A stretch of DNA of 64,000 nt from NCBI RefSeq assembly GCF_037038585.1, contig NC_092525.1:18930867-18994866 (forward strand), read 5' to 3'. The notes under the pieces were generated by a model. The model saw only the letters and a list, made by a program, of their open reading frames with translations. It was not told the DNA's origin and ran no database searches. This DNA comes from Patagioenas fasciata. Taxonomy: Eukaryota > Chordata > Aves > Columbiformes > Columbidae. Below, one piece after another: positions 1 to 12,700 of this stretch (position 1 is the first letter of the stretch; each line of letters starts with the position of its first letter). A program made the translations under genes and the position numbers.

Positions 1-3000
1 GAATTAAATGTAAAAAAAAAAAAAAAGCCACTTGTATGAACGCTGAAGATCGGCCACTGCTGTGCAGCAGCACCCCAGGACACTGGCCTCCAGGTAACCT
101 GGTGAGGAACTCGTACATGGTAGCTCTTGTATTCTCCTTTGTGCTTGAGCCAGCCAAAGAGTGTATGAACTTGTTTAAAATAGTCACAATTTATTCATAC
201 TTAGCAGACCATATATTTAACTACGTTGAACCATAGGTTTTCCCTTCCCCTCTACTGCTCCTCATCAAAATCCACAAATGTTTCCTGGAGTCCAGGTGTC
301 AAATTTTTCTTCTTATTTTCAGAGGCTCATTTGTTCTGGATTCATTTAGCAGTGCAAGAGTCAAGCAGGGGCCACTGCAGTTGCTGCCTCTGGGATCCCT
401 GGATTCAGAGCAGTATGAAGCCTCTTAAAAACCTGAGCTCTCCTAAAATGTTAAGAGTCCCAGGAGCACCAAGTTAACAGAGTCCTGCGTGCAATGCTGC
501 TGGACGGCACAGTTCTATTGTGGCTTCAAGTGAGGGCTTCAAGCTTGCCGTGTGCATGAAGATTTACCCTCATTAAGCTATCACAACAGGTCCTTTGGAC
601 GCAAATCTAGGAACATAACCAATGCAGCTTACCTCTGTTCATCACTGGAAAATTAATACGATGATAAGTAACTGCTTCTTCCACTGTCCTTAGCAACATG
701 TGAGGTTTCTGCAGCAGCCAAAAGAGGGCACTCCAGGCCAGCCAAGCACCGCCAGACACTTCCATGCCCTGACCAGTCCATCTGTCTGTCTGTCCAGCCC
801 CAGCAGAGCCTTCGCTGTGCGCCGAGGATGAGGAGCAGCCTCTCCTGTGCAGCAGGACTGTAGCTCTAGCTCAATCGGGTGCAAGCAGTTACCACGTTTT
901 CTGGGATTTTGTTTGTGTTTTCCTTTTTTCAAAGGCTCATATGAAAATGTAAGACAAAGCTGCGGGTGACTGACATTTACTGTGCAAAGTCACTCTCACT
1001 TAGTTACAGGCTATATTAGTTTTGGCATCACTAAAGATCTAAATTCAGCTAGCCTGACTTCCTAGAATATTTCAGCTTTCTTCAAGCAACAAACTGCCTG
1101 CTGCCACAAAAACACTCCTCTGAAAACACACATCAAAAATAGCATGGCAAAGGATCCCAAAAGAAACAGTTTGGAACTTTTTTTCCTGTACCAATTTTGA
1201 TTTATCTGAACAATTTTACAAGTGCCAATTTGTATACTGCAGGTTTCTGTGAGAGAGCCAAAACAAACACATGTTAGAGCTCAGAGGTCAGAGCAACCCA
1301 GCTTCATTACATTTTGCATGGGACCACTTCCAGGTCTAACATACATATCCATATTTAAAACTCTTCAGTTTGCAAGTGAATAAGATACCAGACTGAAAGA
1401 CTCTTAAACACAACACTGCAGCATACTGTACGAGGAACATACACACTTCAACAGTTAAACGGACCAAAAGTATTTTACGTTCACCTCACTACTACGTAGA
1501 ACAAAGGCAGAACTGCACGTGAAGTCATTTACCTGGATGCTCAATGTTGTGAAGTTACTCAAAATACCCATCTGTGCCCCATTCCCTGTGCAGAGCCACC
1601 CTCCACACACACCAGCAACGCCAACTGGATGCAAGAGCCAAGAGCGATAAACAACCTGCAGCCTTTGCAAAAGGCACCAAGTATTTTGCAACAGAAGAAG
1701 AGAGGAAGAAACACATGTGAGTGAGGTCCAATTCCGTCTTTAGCATGGCCTCAATTTAGGATTGAGACTCAAGGTCCAAACCTTCTGTACATTCACTCCG
1801 GCATACTTGCAGGAATTGGCCATAGGAACTACCAAAGGTGCTCTAAAGCCTGAAAAAAACATCCAAGAAAGTGCTCGACTAGTTTCTGTTAGATCCACTG
1901 CATGGGCAATCAGACTGAAATTCAAAGCGTTTAAGACTTGTTTCTGCCTCTTCTGCTTGTATGAGGTTGCAGTCAGCAGGGCTGGTTAGGATGAAGACTA
2001 CACAGTGCCCAGGCTCTGGCTGTACCAAAGAAATAAACTACAGCCTGATGTGCTGAAGTAATACAAACTTAAATACAGAACAGTATTCAAGGAGGAATGT
2101 TCAACTTTTCTGTGAAGTAAGCCAAAGCACTGGAAATAAAACCTAAGTATTTATTGATCTGCAGTGAGGGAATAAAGCGATGAATTGCAGAAGCTCTAGG
2201 GTGCAACCAGCATTAATCAAAACCTCCGTTATGGGAAATGTCAGCAAAGAAACAGGAATTCACAGAGAAAGAAAAGAAAAACATAAATAAACAAACCATA
2301 CGGATTCATACCCAAAGGATGAGAGAGAAGAGCCAAGTAAGTAGGTGGCACAAAGGGTTTCCCACACCAGGCTTTCATCATGTGCGATCTGAAGCCCTAC
2401 AGGTCTTCTGCAGCAAGGAGGAATGACTGGAACCTGCACAGGGCTGGCAGAGCAGGCGAGCGCCACGTGAATGTTCATCATCAGCAGAGCTGGGACAAAA
2501 GTGCCTCCAGGGAAGCATCAAAAGAACAAGATCTTCCCCACTATTGCTCCTCTCGAATGAGCAGATCAAAGATAGGCGCCAGCTATGGTAGTTTTGAAAG
2601 TGTCACTGCAGTGGACTCGGGTGCTTGTAGTTATCTTTTAATTTATCAAGCTTTTCAATCAACCTAAAGGTTTCATCTGACTTTCATATTTGCTCTCAAC
2701 AGAGCTGAAGTCACAGGGATTACATTCATTAGACTCTCTTTAATATCTTATACTTTCAGACCTTCCAGCTCCAGAAAAAACACACTCAATGCTGACTACA
2801 GGGAAAAGCCACAGAGATAAGGAAAAAAACCCCTGAACTCATAAGGAAATGGAGGAAAGCCACTGTGTAGATGAGATAAAGACGGAGTAGAGACATGTGG
2901 GAATAAAGAAAAAAACACCAACAAGCCAAGGGAAAAGTTATAAATGGTATCACACCTACATAACCTGCACTCAGTGCTCTTAATGCACATTCTGAGTTTG

Positions 3001-6000
3001 ATCAGCTTTCAGGTTCAAACAATCCCTGAAGTAAAAATCCACGAAGCCCACAGGCTGTGCAAGTGCAGTAGGTGTTTTCAAACAAACCAGGGCTCTCTGC
3101 ACAGAGAGCCTGCACCATCAAACACATTAATTGTGGAAAATTTGCTAGAGAAAAAACTGCAAAAGAAAGGTGGGGAGACTGGACAGGCCATTTGTTTTGC
3201 AATAAGGATCTGTGAACAGTGACTTGGCCCAAGGAAGACTTGGAACAATGTGGATGGTAAAAACAGAGGGCCAGACAAAAACTCTGAAATGCAGTGAGAA
3301 CAGAAAAAAACCCTCCAACTATAGCAACACTATTTGGATTAGGGGAGCAGCATCTTCCAGAAGGGCGAGGTATTAAGAAAACAGAATACCTCATAACTTC
3401 CTCAAGTTTTCAGAATTCTTCATGCTTATCCATCAGCAAACAATATACACCTCGAATCTCATCAGTTCAGAACAGATTCAGAGCTGTCTCAGTTGAGCTT
3501 TTACACGCCCATTGCTCCATCATCTCCATATGCTTGCTGAAAGACCAGCACAGCTTTTATAATAGATAAACAGCATTCAGCTGCAGAGTTTCCTCTAGTC
3601 TCATCCACATTACCTTGCCCTTGTTGAGATTTGCCAAGTGTTGAAGAGAAAATCTAGCTGCAGTTTTGTCCCTTTAAATTCTCACCTTCTCTTGCAGGCA
3701 GAAGATAACTGTGGAATAATAATGAATTTCTTTGTTTTGGTGGTGGTTTTTTTGTTTTGTTTTTATTAAAAACCATTGCTCTTAGCAGGAAATGAAAAAG
3801 AACAACCAGATCGGTAGAATTTGGGGGAACAGAGAAAAAACTTCTATGGGTTAACAATAATAATACTGCTTAGTCTTTATTTCAAGGAGATGAGACAAAC
3901 CAAAGAAAAACAGATGTTCTCAGTAACGCTCCAGTTTCTCTGCAAACTCAGGTATCATCCAGAGGCTGTCGCACCTCACACAGGACAGGAGGGCACCCCC
4001 AGGTTATGTCGCTGTACACAAGATTCCTTCCTGACTTCTCACTTGAAGAGTCAGATCATGACCCCCCTGGCTCCATGTCAGGACATGCCCAAGCCCCTAA
4101 CGTGACTCCCTGCAGCACAGTTCTCCAGCTCCTCCAGCTCAGCAGCTACTCCTTCCTGTCTGTATCTCACGCTGAGATACACAGGCTCTTTGATTTCTTA
4201 TTAAAGCGGTTTCTGGTCTCCTAATGCTTTTAGTACTGCTGCAGTGAGGTTTTGGAAACCACTCATCACGAACGCCCTAGAAACTTGACCAGGAATGTGC
4301 TCAATTGCATTCACCAAGCTCTTCTGTCCTCAAAAGTAGTATTAAGCTGAACTCCAAGAGAATTTTTCAAAAAGCTACATTGAATTCAATTCATGACACA
4401 CTATTAAGAATTATTTTACGAATGAAACAGCTTAATATGATTTAAAGGATGCAGAACTTTCCCATAGGGGGAGAGGAGCAAATCCTCCGTGAGATGAGTA
4501 CCAACACAGTTGGTACTGAGGCTTACAGAACTTTGATGTTAATGAATGTGGATGGGTTGTAGAGATGGGAGAAAAGCTGCCTTTATCAGTTTTCCCAGTA
4601 CCAAGCTGATAGCCATTGTAAAACCGCTTTTTAATACAACTGTGCAGCTTTTGCCAATAAGCCACAGGTTTCCATCACATGGTCAGGTGAAAATGTGCTT
4701 AACAAGGACGTGAATATGCTTCTTTGTTCATAACAAACTTATCACAAGACAGACAAAGCTCAAATTATCTCAAGAGGGCAAATGTTCAGCTAGCAACATG
4801 TCAAAGCATTCCAGCCCACATATTGCTGTTGAACAGTCCAAAAAAAGAAAAAATATATAATCTAGTTGAATACCATCTTCTACAAATAAGAAGTCAGTTT
4901 GCTTTTTTGTAACTCTACATCTGGAGCCTGTTTGTTTGGGGTATAAAGAGGAAAGATATTTGGAGACACTTAAATTGCTTCACTTCCTGCCATGAATGAC
5001 TATGCAGTGATTTTGTTAAAGAAGAAAACAATTGCTTCACATGCTCCCTGGGAGAAGGACAAAACATAATCTGCTGAATGTGCACCATAAAAAAAAGACT
5101 TCAGTCCAACAGTAAGAAAAAACTGCTAATGATAACGAGGATAAGCCCAGGAATACGGCAGCTGTGGAGTCCCTATCACCAGGCTACAGTAAGAACCACT
5201 TCAGCACTGATTTCAGGCTGTTTCAGGTCTGGGTAACATGAAGCTAACCCAGGGCTGATGTGCCTGTTCCAGCTTCCACGGACAGGCAGATATTTACAGG
5301 GACCACCTGGAGCAGGTGAGGCTGGGAGCTCTTCCAGCAGGTCTGCCAGGCAGGCGGCACTCGGAAATCACCTTTGAAATAAGACAGAGAAGCAGCATCT
5401 CCCAGGCACGCCGAAGAGTTACGTGAAACGTCAGCCCTCTCTATTCCAGCCCTCTGACTTCAAAGTAGAGTGAATTAAGCTCCACATAAAGTCTATTCAG
5501 CTTTTTCTTTAATTTGATAAAAGCTCATCAGACCATTCGAGTTCCCTTCTGGTCAATACTGCCTCAAGAAATCTGCAATTCAGCTACCTGTGGTTTTTGC
5601 AATATATCTGTAAAACATCGCTGACAGAATCTGCTGGCCTGCACGTGCCAGGTCTTTGGTAAACACTGTTTCAGGGCCATTCAAAGTACTTTTTTTTCTA
5701 ATGTAGTCTCTTCTTTTTCTATAGAAGTCTCCATCTTGTGTGGTTTTTCTTGGTTTCATGCCCTGGAATCGCCATCATTTTTTATACAGCATTTCTTCTC
5801 TATTTCACCCTGATGCCTTTTTCAGTTTTCATTTCATTCCAAGAAAAAGGATTGGTCCCAATAACAACGACTTAGCTTTTGACTTTCTGGCTAGGAGGTT
5901 GAGCTTCAGGCTAGACAAAGTTACCGTTAAGCTAGACACTTTCACCTCTATTGACAAAGAACAATAAATAGGTTTACCATAGGCCCTTGCATCACAGCTG

Positions 6001-9000
6001 ATCCCAGAGCACTCTACAAACAGTGCACTGGGTCCCCCATTCACCATCAAAACATACTTGCCGCTAACTGTGCCAGCAACACTACATAAAAGTTAGTTAA
6101 GAGGTGAAAAAGAGAGCAACCCCTCCAAGTGAAATTACAAGGAAATTAAGGGAGGTACAGTGTATTACTTCACGGAGAAGTTGGCCCGAAGTCTGAACAG
6201 CACACCTTTTTAATGGCCAAGAGGGGGGCAGGGTCCCTGTTTGAGATGGAATCACCAGCACCGCAACACTGCCCCTCGGGGCTCCGCTCGGCACGATGTG
6301 TTATCAGCCGAAAACGCCCGTCACATGCAGAGCCCATTGGCACCGCCGCTGCTGCTGCTCCTTCCGCAGGCTTCTCATCAGAGCGTTATCAAGAAAAAGC
6401 AGTGCCCGGCCTAAGAGCTTTGACAAGATCCCAACACAGAAGTGACAATAGGAAAATACGCAGAAGACTTCACTCTAAGACCTCTTCGGTGTTTCTTATT
6501 TAAATAAGCCATCACACCAGGTGACAAATCCAGTGAAACTGATCATTTTGAGAATACAAAGGATCAGCCTCCCCATCCACCTCCTCTCGTGCCAAGTATT
6601 GACCTTGCTAGCAAAGCAGCATCCTCAAAGATTCTAGATATAATTACTAATTAGGACATTCAGCAAAGGGGAAAAAAGATTTTATTTTTTTATACATAGG
6701 GATCACATGAAGCTGAACAGTATCCTATATAAATACAGTCTTGTGACAATAAAAGGTTCAAGTCTGTGTTGCTCTAATGGTATCCCAAAGTTTTCAAAGC
6801 ATGTGTATAATTCTTCCAGAAGTACCTGACTAGGAAAATAAGAAAGCTCTGTTTCAAGCATTTAAATCCCTAAAGACAGACAAAAGAAAACACAGGACAA
6901 AGTAGAAATACTATTGATTAGGCATAATTGGTATAATTAATTTGTAATTAGTTCATTAAAATATATAGGCATTGGAATTATGCTTGTACATTTCTGGGAA
7001 TATCCTGCAAGTCACTTGGGATATGCTTATCATTTATTTGATAGATGAAACATTATTAGAAAGACAGCCCATTAAAAATTAATATACTAGAGTAATAATT
7101 TCTCGATCTCAGCATTTGGTTTTCTACATACTCAGATTCCTATGCTAGCTCATGAAGAGTTTTTCTTTCTGCTGTTTTTCAGAGTGTGACTTGGGAAGCA
7201 CAGCGTTTTAGCCAACTGAGGTCCAAGGCCCTTTACACCATGTAGTCAGGTTTGAGAAAACAAAGAGACAAATATCATAAATTATATAGGATGAGGGTAT
7301 TCAGCATCACACCTAATTCTATAATCTAAATTAGGATGAAAAGGTAAAAAGCCTCTCGCGTCCCTCTTTCCTCCTGTAATATTATTTCACTGTTCCTGCT
7401 GATCTTTCTGAAGTCCTGCTGGTATTTTTGAAGTGACATTTGAACCAACAGCTACAGAAATAATGTGATCTTAAAAACCTGGGATACAGTCACATCACCT
7501 CCAGGTTGGGAGCATCACACCAAAGTTTCCTTGAACATCTGTGAGGGTCAGAGAGAGTGAGGCAGCACTTAGGAGGGTGATTCTGAGCACCACAAATAGA
7601 CCTTCTGCTCAGAATCTCCTCGTAAAAAGCATTTTCCTCTCCATCCTGCCTCCATCGACACTAATAGGTTGGTCCCTCACTAATCAACCTCATGTAGATA
7701 CAAGAAGCTTGGCCATGTGAATATCCATCTTCATTAAAAAAAATCATATGATTACTGAAAATAGGCAAAATCAACAGCAGGTATATAGTGCATGCAGCGC
7801 TCTTTACCATTATAAGGCTTGAGACTTATTTTGCAAAGCGAAAAGTATGTGTCTGGAAAAAAATAGCTTTCATTTTTATAAAAGGGTAACACTGCAAAAA
7901 GAAATACAGCAAACAGAGTCAGGTCTCCAGGTCCTTTCAGCCACAGTTAAACACTTCACCGTACTTTTGTGCATCTCAGCAAATCTGCTTTAGGAATTCT
8001 GAACAGTCCCTCAGGAACCACATACTTTTTTTCCTCCCATCTCCAGTCTAGCATGGACAATTATTTATTTTCTTTGCCCTGCTCTCAAGAATGTGATGGA
8101 TGTATTTACATAAACACACACAGAGTCACAGATATCTCTCTATAAAAATTAATCTGCAGATGATGAAAAGTGTAAGAGATCTAAGAGGCAAATCCCAAAC
8201 AAAAGAACATACTTTATACATAAATATCTCAAAATTATAAAGATCTGAGATTAAGTGGTTTACCACTCATTTAGAATTGATTAGAATGTATTTAAATTTA
8301 GCTGAAAGTACCACAACATTGCTCATGTATTTGCATCTGTGAATAAGTAAATAAAAAGCCTGTTATTAAAGCCTTCATTAATTCTGATTATATGAGAACT
8401 TAAAAGCAAATCTGTGTATTACTGCTCTGTAAAGACTCCCAGCAACTCTACAGTAAAGCTGGCACTGCCACCCAACATGTGTCAGCGAAAATGACTAACA
8501 GGATCTATTTTCAGTAATCTTAAATCACACTGCTTAAAATATAGAATTAATGGTTTTGCATAATACTTCAAATATTTTTTTATTCTAATTCATTCCCAAT
8601 TCATGCCTTATTGTATCAAAAAGTGAATTTTATATCACTTGACATTTATGCACAACAGTTGAACACATTTTATTAAACTAAAATGTTTAGGCAGCATTCA
8701 TATGTGATGTGTATATTATTATGGAGAGTGATCCAGCTAATTTACTTTATAAATATGATGGCTAGAGGTTTAAAAATACATCACATTGACTAGAAAAATG
8801 AATAACATTTCACTCTGACCACAGACTTTGAGAGTTTCTATATATTTCATTGAAGGCAATATTTTTGAAAGAAGGATTCATGAATTTGAGTAGAATTTTC
8901 CCCCAATTAAAGACTTGTCAGTTGATTCCTAAGGAATTTAACAAGTGTATAACCTACCTCAAAATGGTTCTTCTTGGAGAAACCAAATTTTAAGCTACGA

Positions 9001-9623
9001 ATGACTTTTGAAAGTCAGCTGCCCCTCTCACACCCCCCTTGCCCCCTGGAAATTCCATCCATATCTCTGGCATCCTGGTTTAATAGTTTAAACAGAGAAG
9101 TGTAACTGAAAGATTATTAATTAGGTTCTTTAATCTCTATTCTTATGCTAATAAATGAAATGTATTCAATGTATTACAAATGGGTCTATACTCTATTTGT
9201 AAATGAAAGGTGATTTGGGGCAACAAGGGGAGAAAAAGTAAAAAGACTCACTAAGTTTGGTACATAGGAAATGATGTTGCAATACCTAAGAAAGTTCGCT
9301 GGCTACTCTCACAGTTGAAAAGTCATTCCAAGTTAAAACAAAATAAAACAAAACCGAATTTGCCCCCAACATTTAACCATTAAACTCAGAGTTATAAGGT
9401 AGAGTTTGATTAAAGATTTTTGCACTTTATCACATCTGATAATCAGACCAGTTTAGAACAAGCTCTACACTACACTTCATAGATTTGGCCTCAAAATAAA
9501 TTACTTTTCTCTACACAATTCCAAGTCGATTACCCATGATCAACATCACAAAACATTTTAAGGCACCACACAAGACAAAGGATCAGAGGGATTTTCAGTA
9601 TTTAGTTATACAGAAGAGTATAC
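1..9623 (-). other. PATJ intron after coding exon 16 (partial), no exon seen
   Basis: AT-rich sequence with only scattered short ORFs, and between 6.5 and 9.6 kb almost none. I looked on the minus strand for the conserved continuation of PDZ5 (a GDRLVSVN-like segment) and did not find it. No recognisable repeat family, RNA gene or promoter was seen. Confidence 0.7.
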
Positions 9624-9749
9624 CTGATAGTCCAAAATGCTGAATCCTAAACCATTTTTGTCTTTCTCCAGCTGAATAACCTTCACATCCGGAGACCATA
9701 ATGCTAATTCCCCTTCTTCCTCAGGATTAATGTCTTCCTCAGGTTTCAC
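9624..9749 (-). CDS. PATJ: PATJ coding exon 16 (start of PDZ5), last exon in window
   Basis: This 126-nt exon is in phase 0 at both ends. It reads [18 protein letters not shown], then [18 protein letters not shown] and SILDYQ. ELALWSP and [10 protein letters not shown] match the mammalian sequence at the beginning of PDZ5. The rest of PDZ5 must be encoded past position 1, since I find no match in 1-9,623. The acceptor is TTTTTCAG and the donor CAG|GTATAC. Confidence 0.95.
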
Positions 9750-12700
9750 CTGAAAAATAAAAGTTCTAGTTCAAATATTATTCTTCCGGTTCTTTACAAA
9801 CACTGTTCCCTAAATATTTTGATCATTAATGGCTCACACGTGCCCTAAAACATGGCCTTTTATGTAATTACAATTTCATTGAACATTATGCACCCAGTTT
9901 TCTCCAACTTGCTGCCTCAGATACTCTCCTGGGACTCTGCCTACATGTTTTGAGCATTGGTACCCTACCTGGCATAAAAATACTCATGTATTAGTCAAAT
10001 TAGTTGTTATATAATATTACTAACCTGTCACATGTTGATGAACTTCATCTGTCCCATTAGATGCATAAAGGAAAAATAAATATCTTAGCATAAAAGATTT
10101 AACCACAAGCAGCCAAGAGAAAGACCAGGCGATAGGCACATCTGATCCTTGTGACATTAAATATGCAAACAAAAAATTCTTACAACTACACAAACAGTAT
10201 CTAATATGAAAAAAAAAAAGCTGTTTCTTTCACAATTTTTGTGCTAAGGTGTAAACGACAGAGGTATAGTTGCCCAATTTTGTTGCGTTAGGACAGCTTC
10301 ATAAACACATCTTCCAAAAAGGCATCTGTTGTTGTCCAACTTAAAATGCGTGTTTTAACATTACTGGTATTTTATCAATACAATCTTTACCAAGCATCAA
10401 TGTGTGATGTCCCAAGAAACCCATTGAAAACCTTATACCATTACCTTTGCACTGACTTAACCTTATTTCTTTGGACAAATATGCCTATTTCGCAGAGCAC
10501 TGCCAGGAGGCAAAAGGAAGTTTTTCTTCCACACACTCTTCCTTGATACTTTTGACAAAAAGAAGCAGAATAATTGTGAGATTGCTCTAAGGAGAAGGCA
10601 GCCCCTCTTCTCTCAGTATCACCTTATGGCAAAGATGTGCAACTGAAGGATGCACATGGAAAATGTTCAGTAAAACACAACCACAAAAAAACCCACAGTG
10701 CAACAAGTTCTGTTGCAACAGAAAGGGCCTTTTCCAAAAAGGTGTAATACTGTACACCTTATTCTTCCATGAAACATCCATAGTTCAACTCTCCCCCTTA
10801 GAGGTAATTAGATCAGAAAATATCAGAAAAGACGAGAAGTCAAGGTGTAAATACTTTTTATAAATAGGAACAACCATTACAAGTGTCAAGCTTTAGTCTG
10901 AGACTTTAAAGCTTCTGCAATGGAAAGAAACATTAAGTTTCTTTTTTTTTTCCAGTTCTATAAAAACCTGCTCAGAACGTGAAAGCAATCAGCTAATGGG
11001 GGCAAGGATGTGATTTAGGGTAATTCAGAGCTTTCACTCACCTATTAAGTGTAAGAATGATGAATGGGATGTACATAGTCAGCATGCTCGGTGATTTACC
11101 TACCTTGTATTTATAGTACAATGAAGTTTCTCATGGCCAACCTGTATAAACTGTAGCAAAAGTGCCAGTGTTGCAAACATGAAGTATCTTTCACTGAAAC
11201 GCTAGCTGTCCCTTACGAGCCCAAAGTGAACGGAAAAGGCAGCTTTATATGACAATTTAATACAAAACTGCCTCATATAGCTACACATTTTAGGAAATGT
11301 TATTTAAGACTGAAAAGCGGTCTGAATGGAACAGCCAAAGGGAAACAGAAACACTGTCTTTAGAAAGCTAAATCACTTTCTCAGAAATATATGCAGCTTT
11401 TTCAAAAAGTCACTGTCGAATATAGTTGAATGACATGAGGAGTTTACCTTTTGTTCTGGAGGGGCAACTCCCAGGGTGGGCTCGTCCACAAGAGACTCGC
11501 TGCCATCGTCAAAAAGCCGCCGGCAGCAAACCAACGTAAACGGGGGTGGCACTTCCTTCAGAAAAGTGATCGCCTCACGGCGTGATTTGCCATACAGCTG
11601 AACACCGTTGACCTACACAGAAAGGGAAATGCACATCCACACTAAGATAATTAAAAGGATATCAACCAGATTCTTCTATTAATTTTTTTTTTTTTTTGCA
11701 TACGTCTTTCCCCAGCTGAATGTGAAAGTCTAATTTTACTGAGGGATTCTGGCAAAGCTGCATAGTTTTATTAGCATATGCTTCTGAAGTATACATGCTT
11801 TACTGTAAGATTTAAACTTCATCTGTAAGATCTTGTGACTACTGCTACCTCATGTCTCTGCTCTCTTTAGCCTCCTCTAACTGGCTTTCTGCTCATGACT
11901 TTTCCTGGCCTAAATCTTTCCCAGGATTATTATCTCATTCTCACCTGCAGTTTTGTTGTGGATTTTTTTTAGCATTCGGCTTACGTGTTTGAAGTTAAGA
12001 GAATACTAATTTCCAAAAATATTTTAAGAGTAGATTGAGTTCTAATCAAAACCTTGAAGACAGAACTAGTGCAGCTTTGTCTGTTTAAAAAGCAAAAAAA
12101 AAGGCTGAAACTGAAATAGATCCTACTGAAAACATGCAAGAATGTTTATATAGTAAGAAAGCAAGCGATTACAGTAAGCAATTAATTGGAAAACCCTGAC
12201 AAGGGTCAAAGCTTATCAGCCCATGAGCTTTAGATCCTGAGTGACAACAGAAGACTATAATGCCATTGTTAACGGATTTTTTAAACCACTGACTTAAAAG
12301 AAAAAAAAGGTAGATGGATACATAATAATGCCACTTTAAAATGGGATTCTGCAGTTGTGCTTCATGAGGAAACTAAAACTACAGTGATTCATCCTCATCA
12401 GTCTGCAATATCTTGAGGGTACACAGCACTATCTGTAGATACAAGGACAGCAGAATGCCAGTAGGTGTCCCAGAAGTGACCATCATCCACGGTGATGAGC
12501 AGCACAGCCCCAAAAGAACAGGGGTATCACCCAATTCACGCTATGGACTGAATCCCAACAGTATGTGTATTTCAGGGCTTTTTCTGGGGTTTCTTTCAGG
12601 CTCTCTGAAGTCCATTCTCATGATCAGCCCAAAGTCAGTTTAGGACCCCAGAACACATCATCTGAGTCCACTCCACAACATGAACCACAGCACAAGTGGA

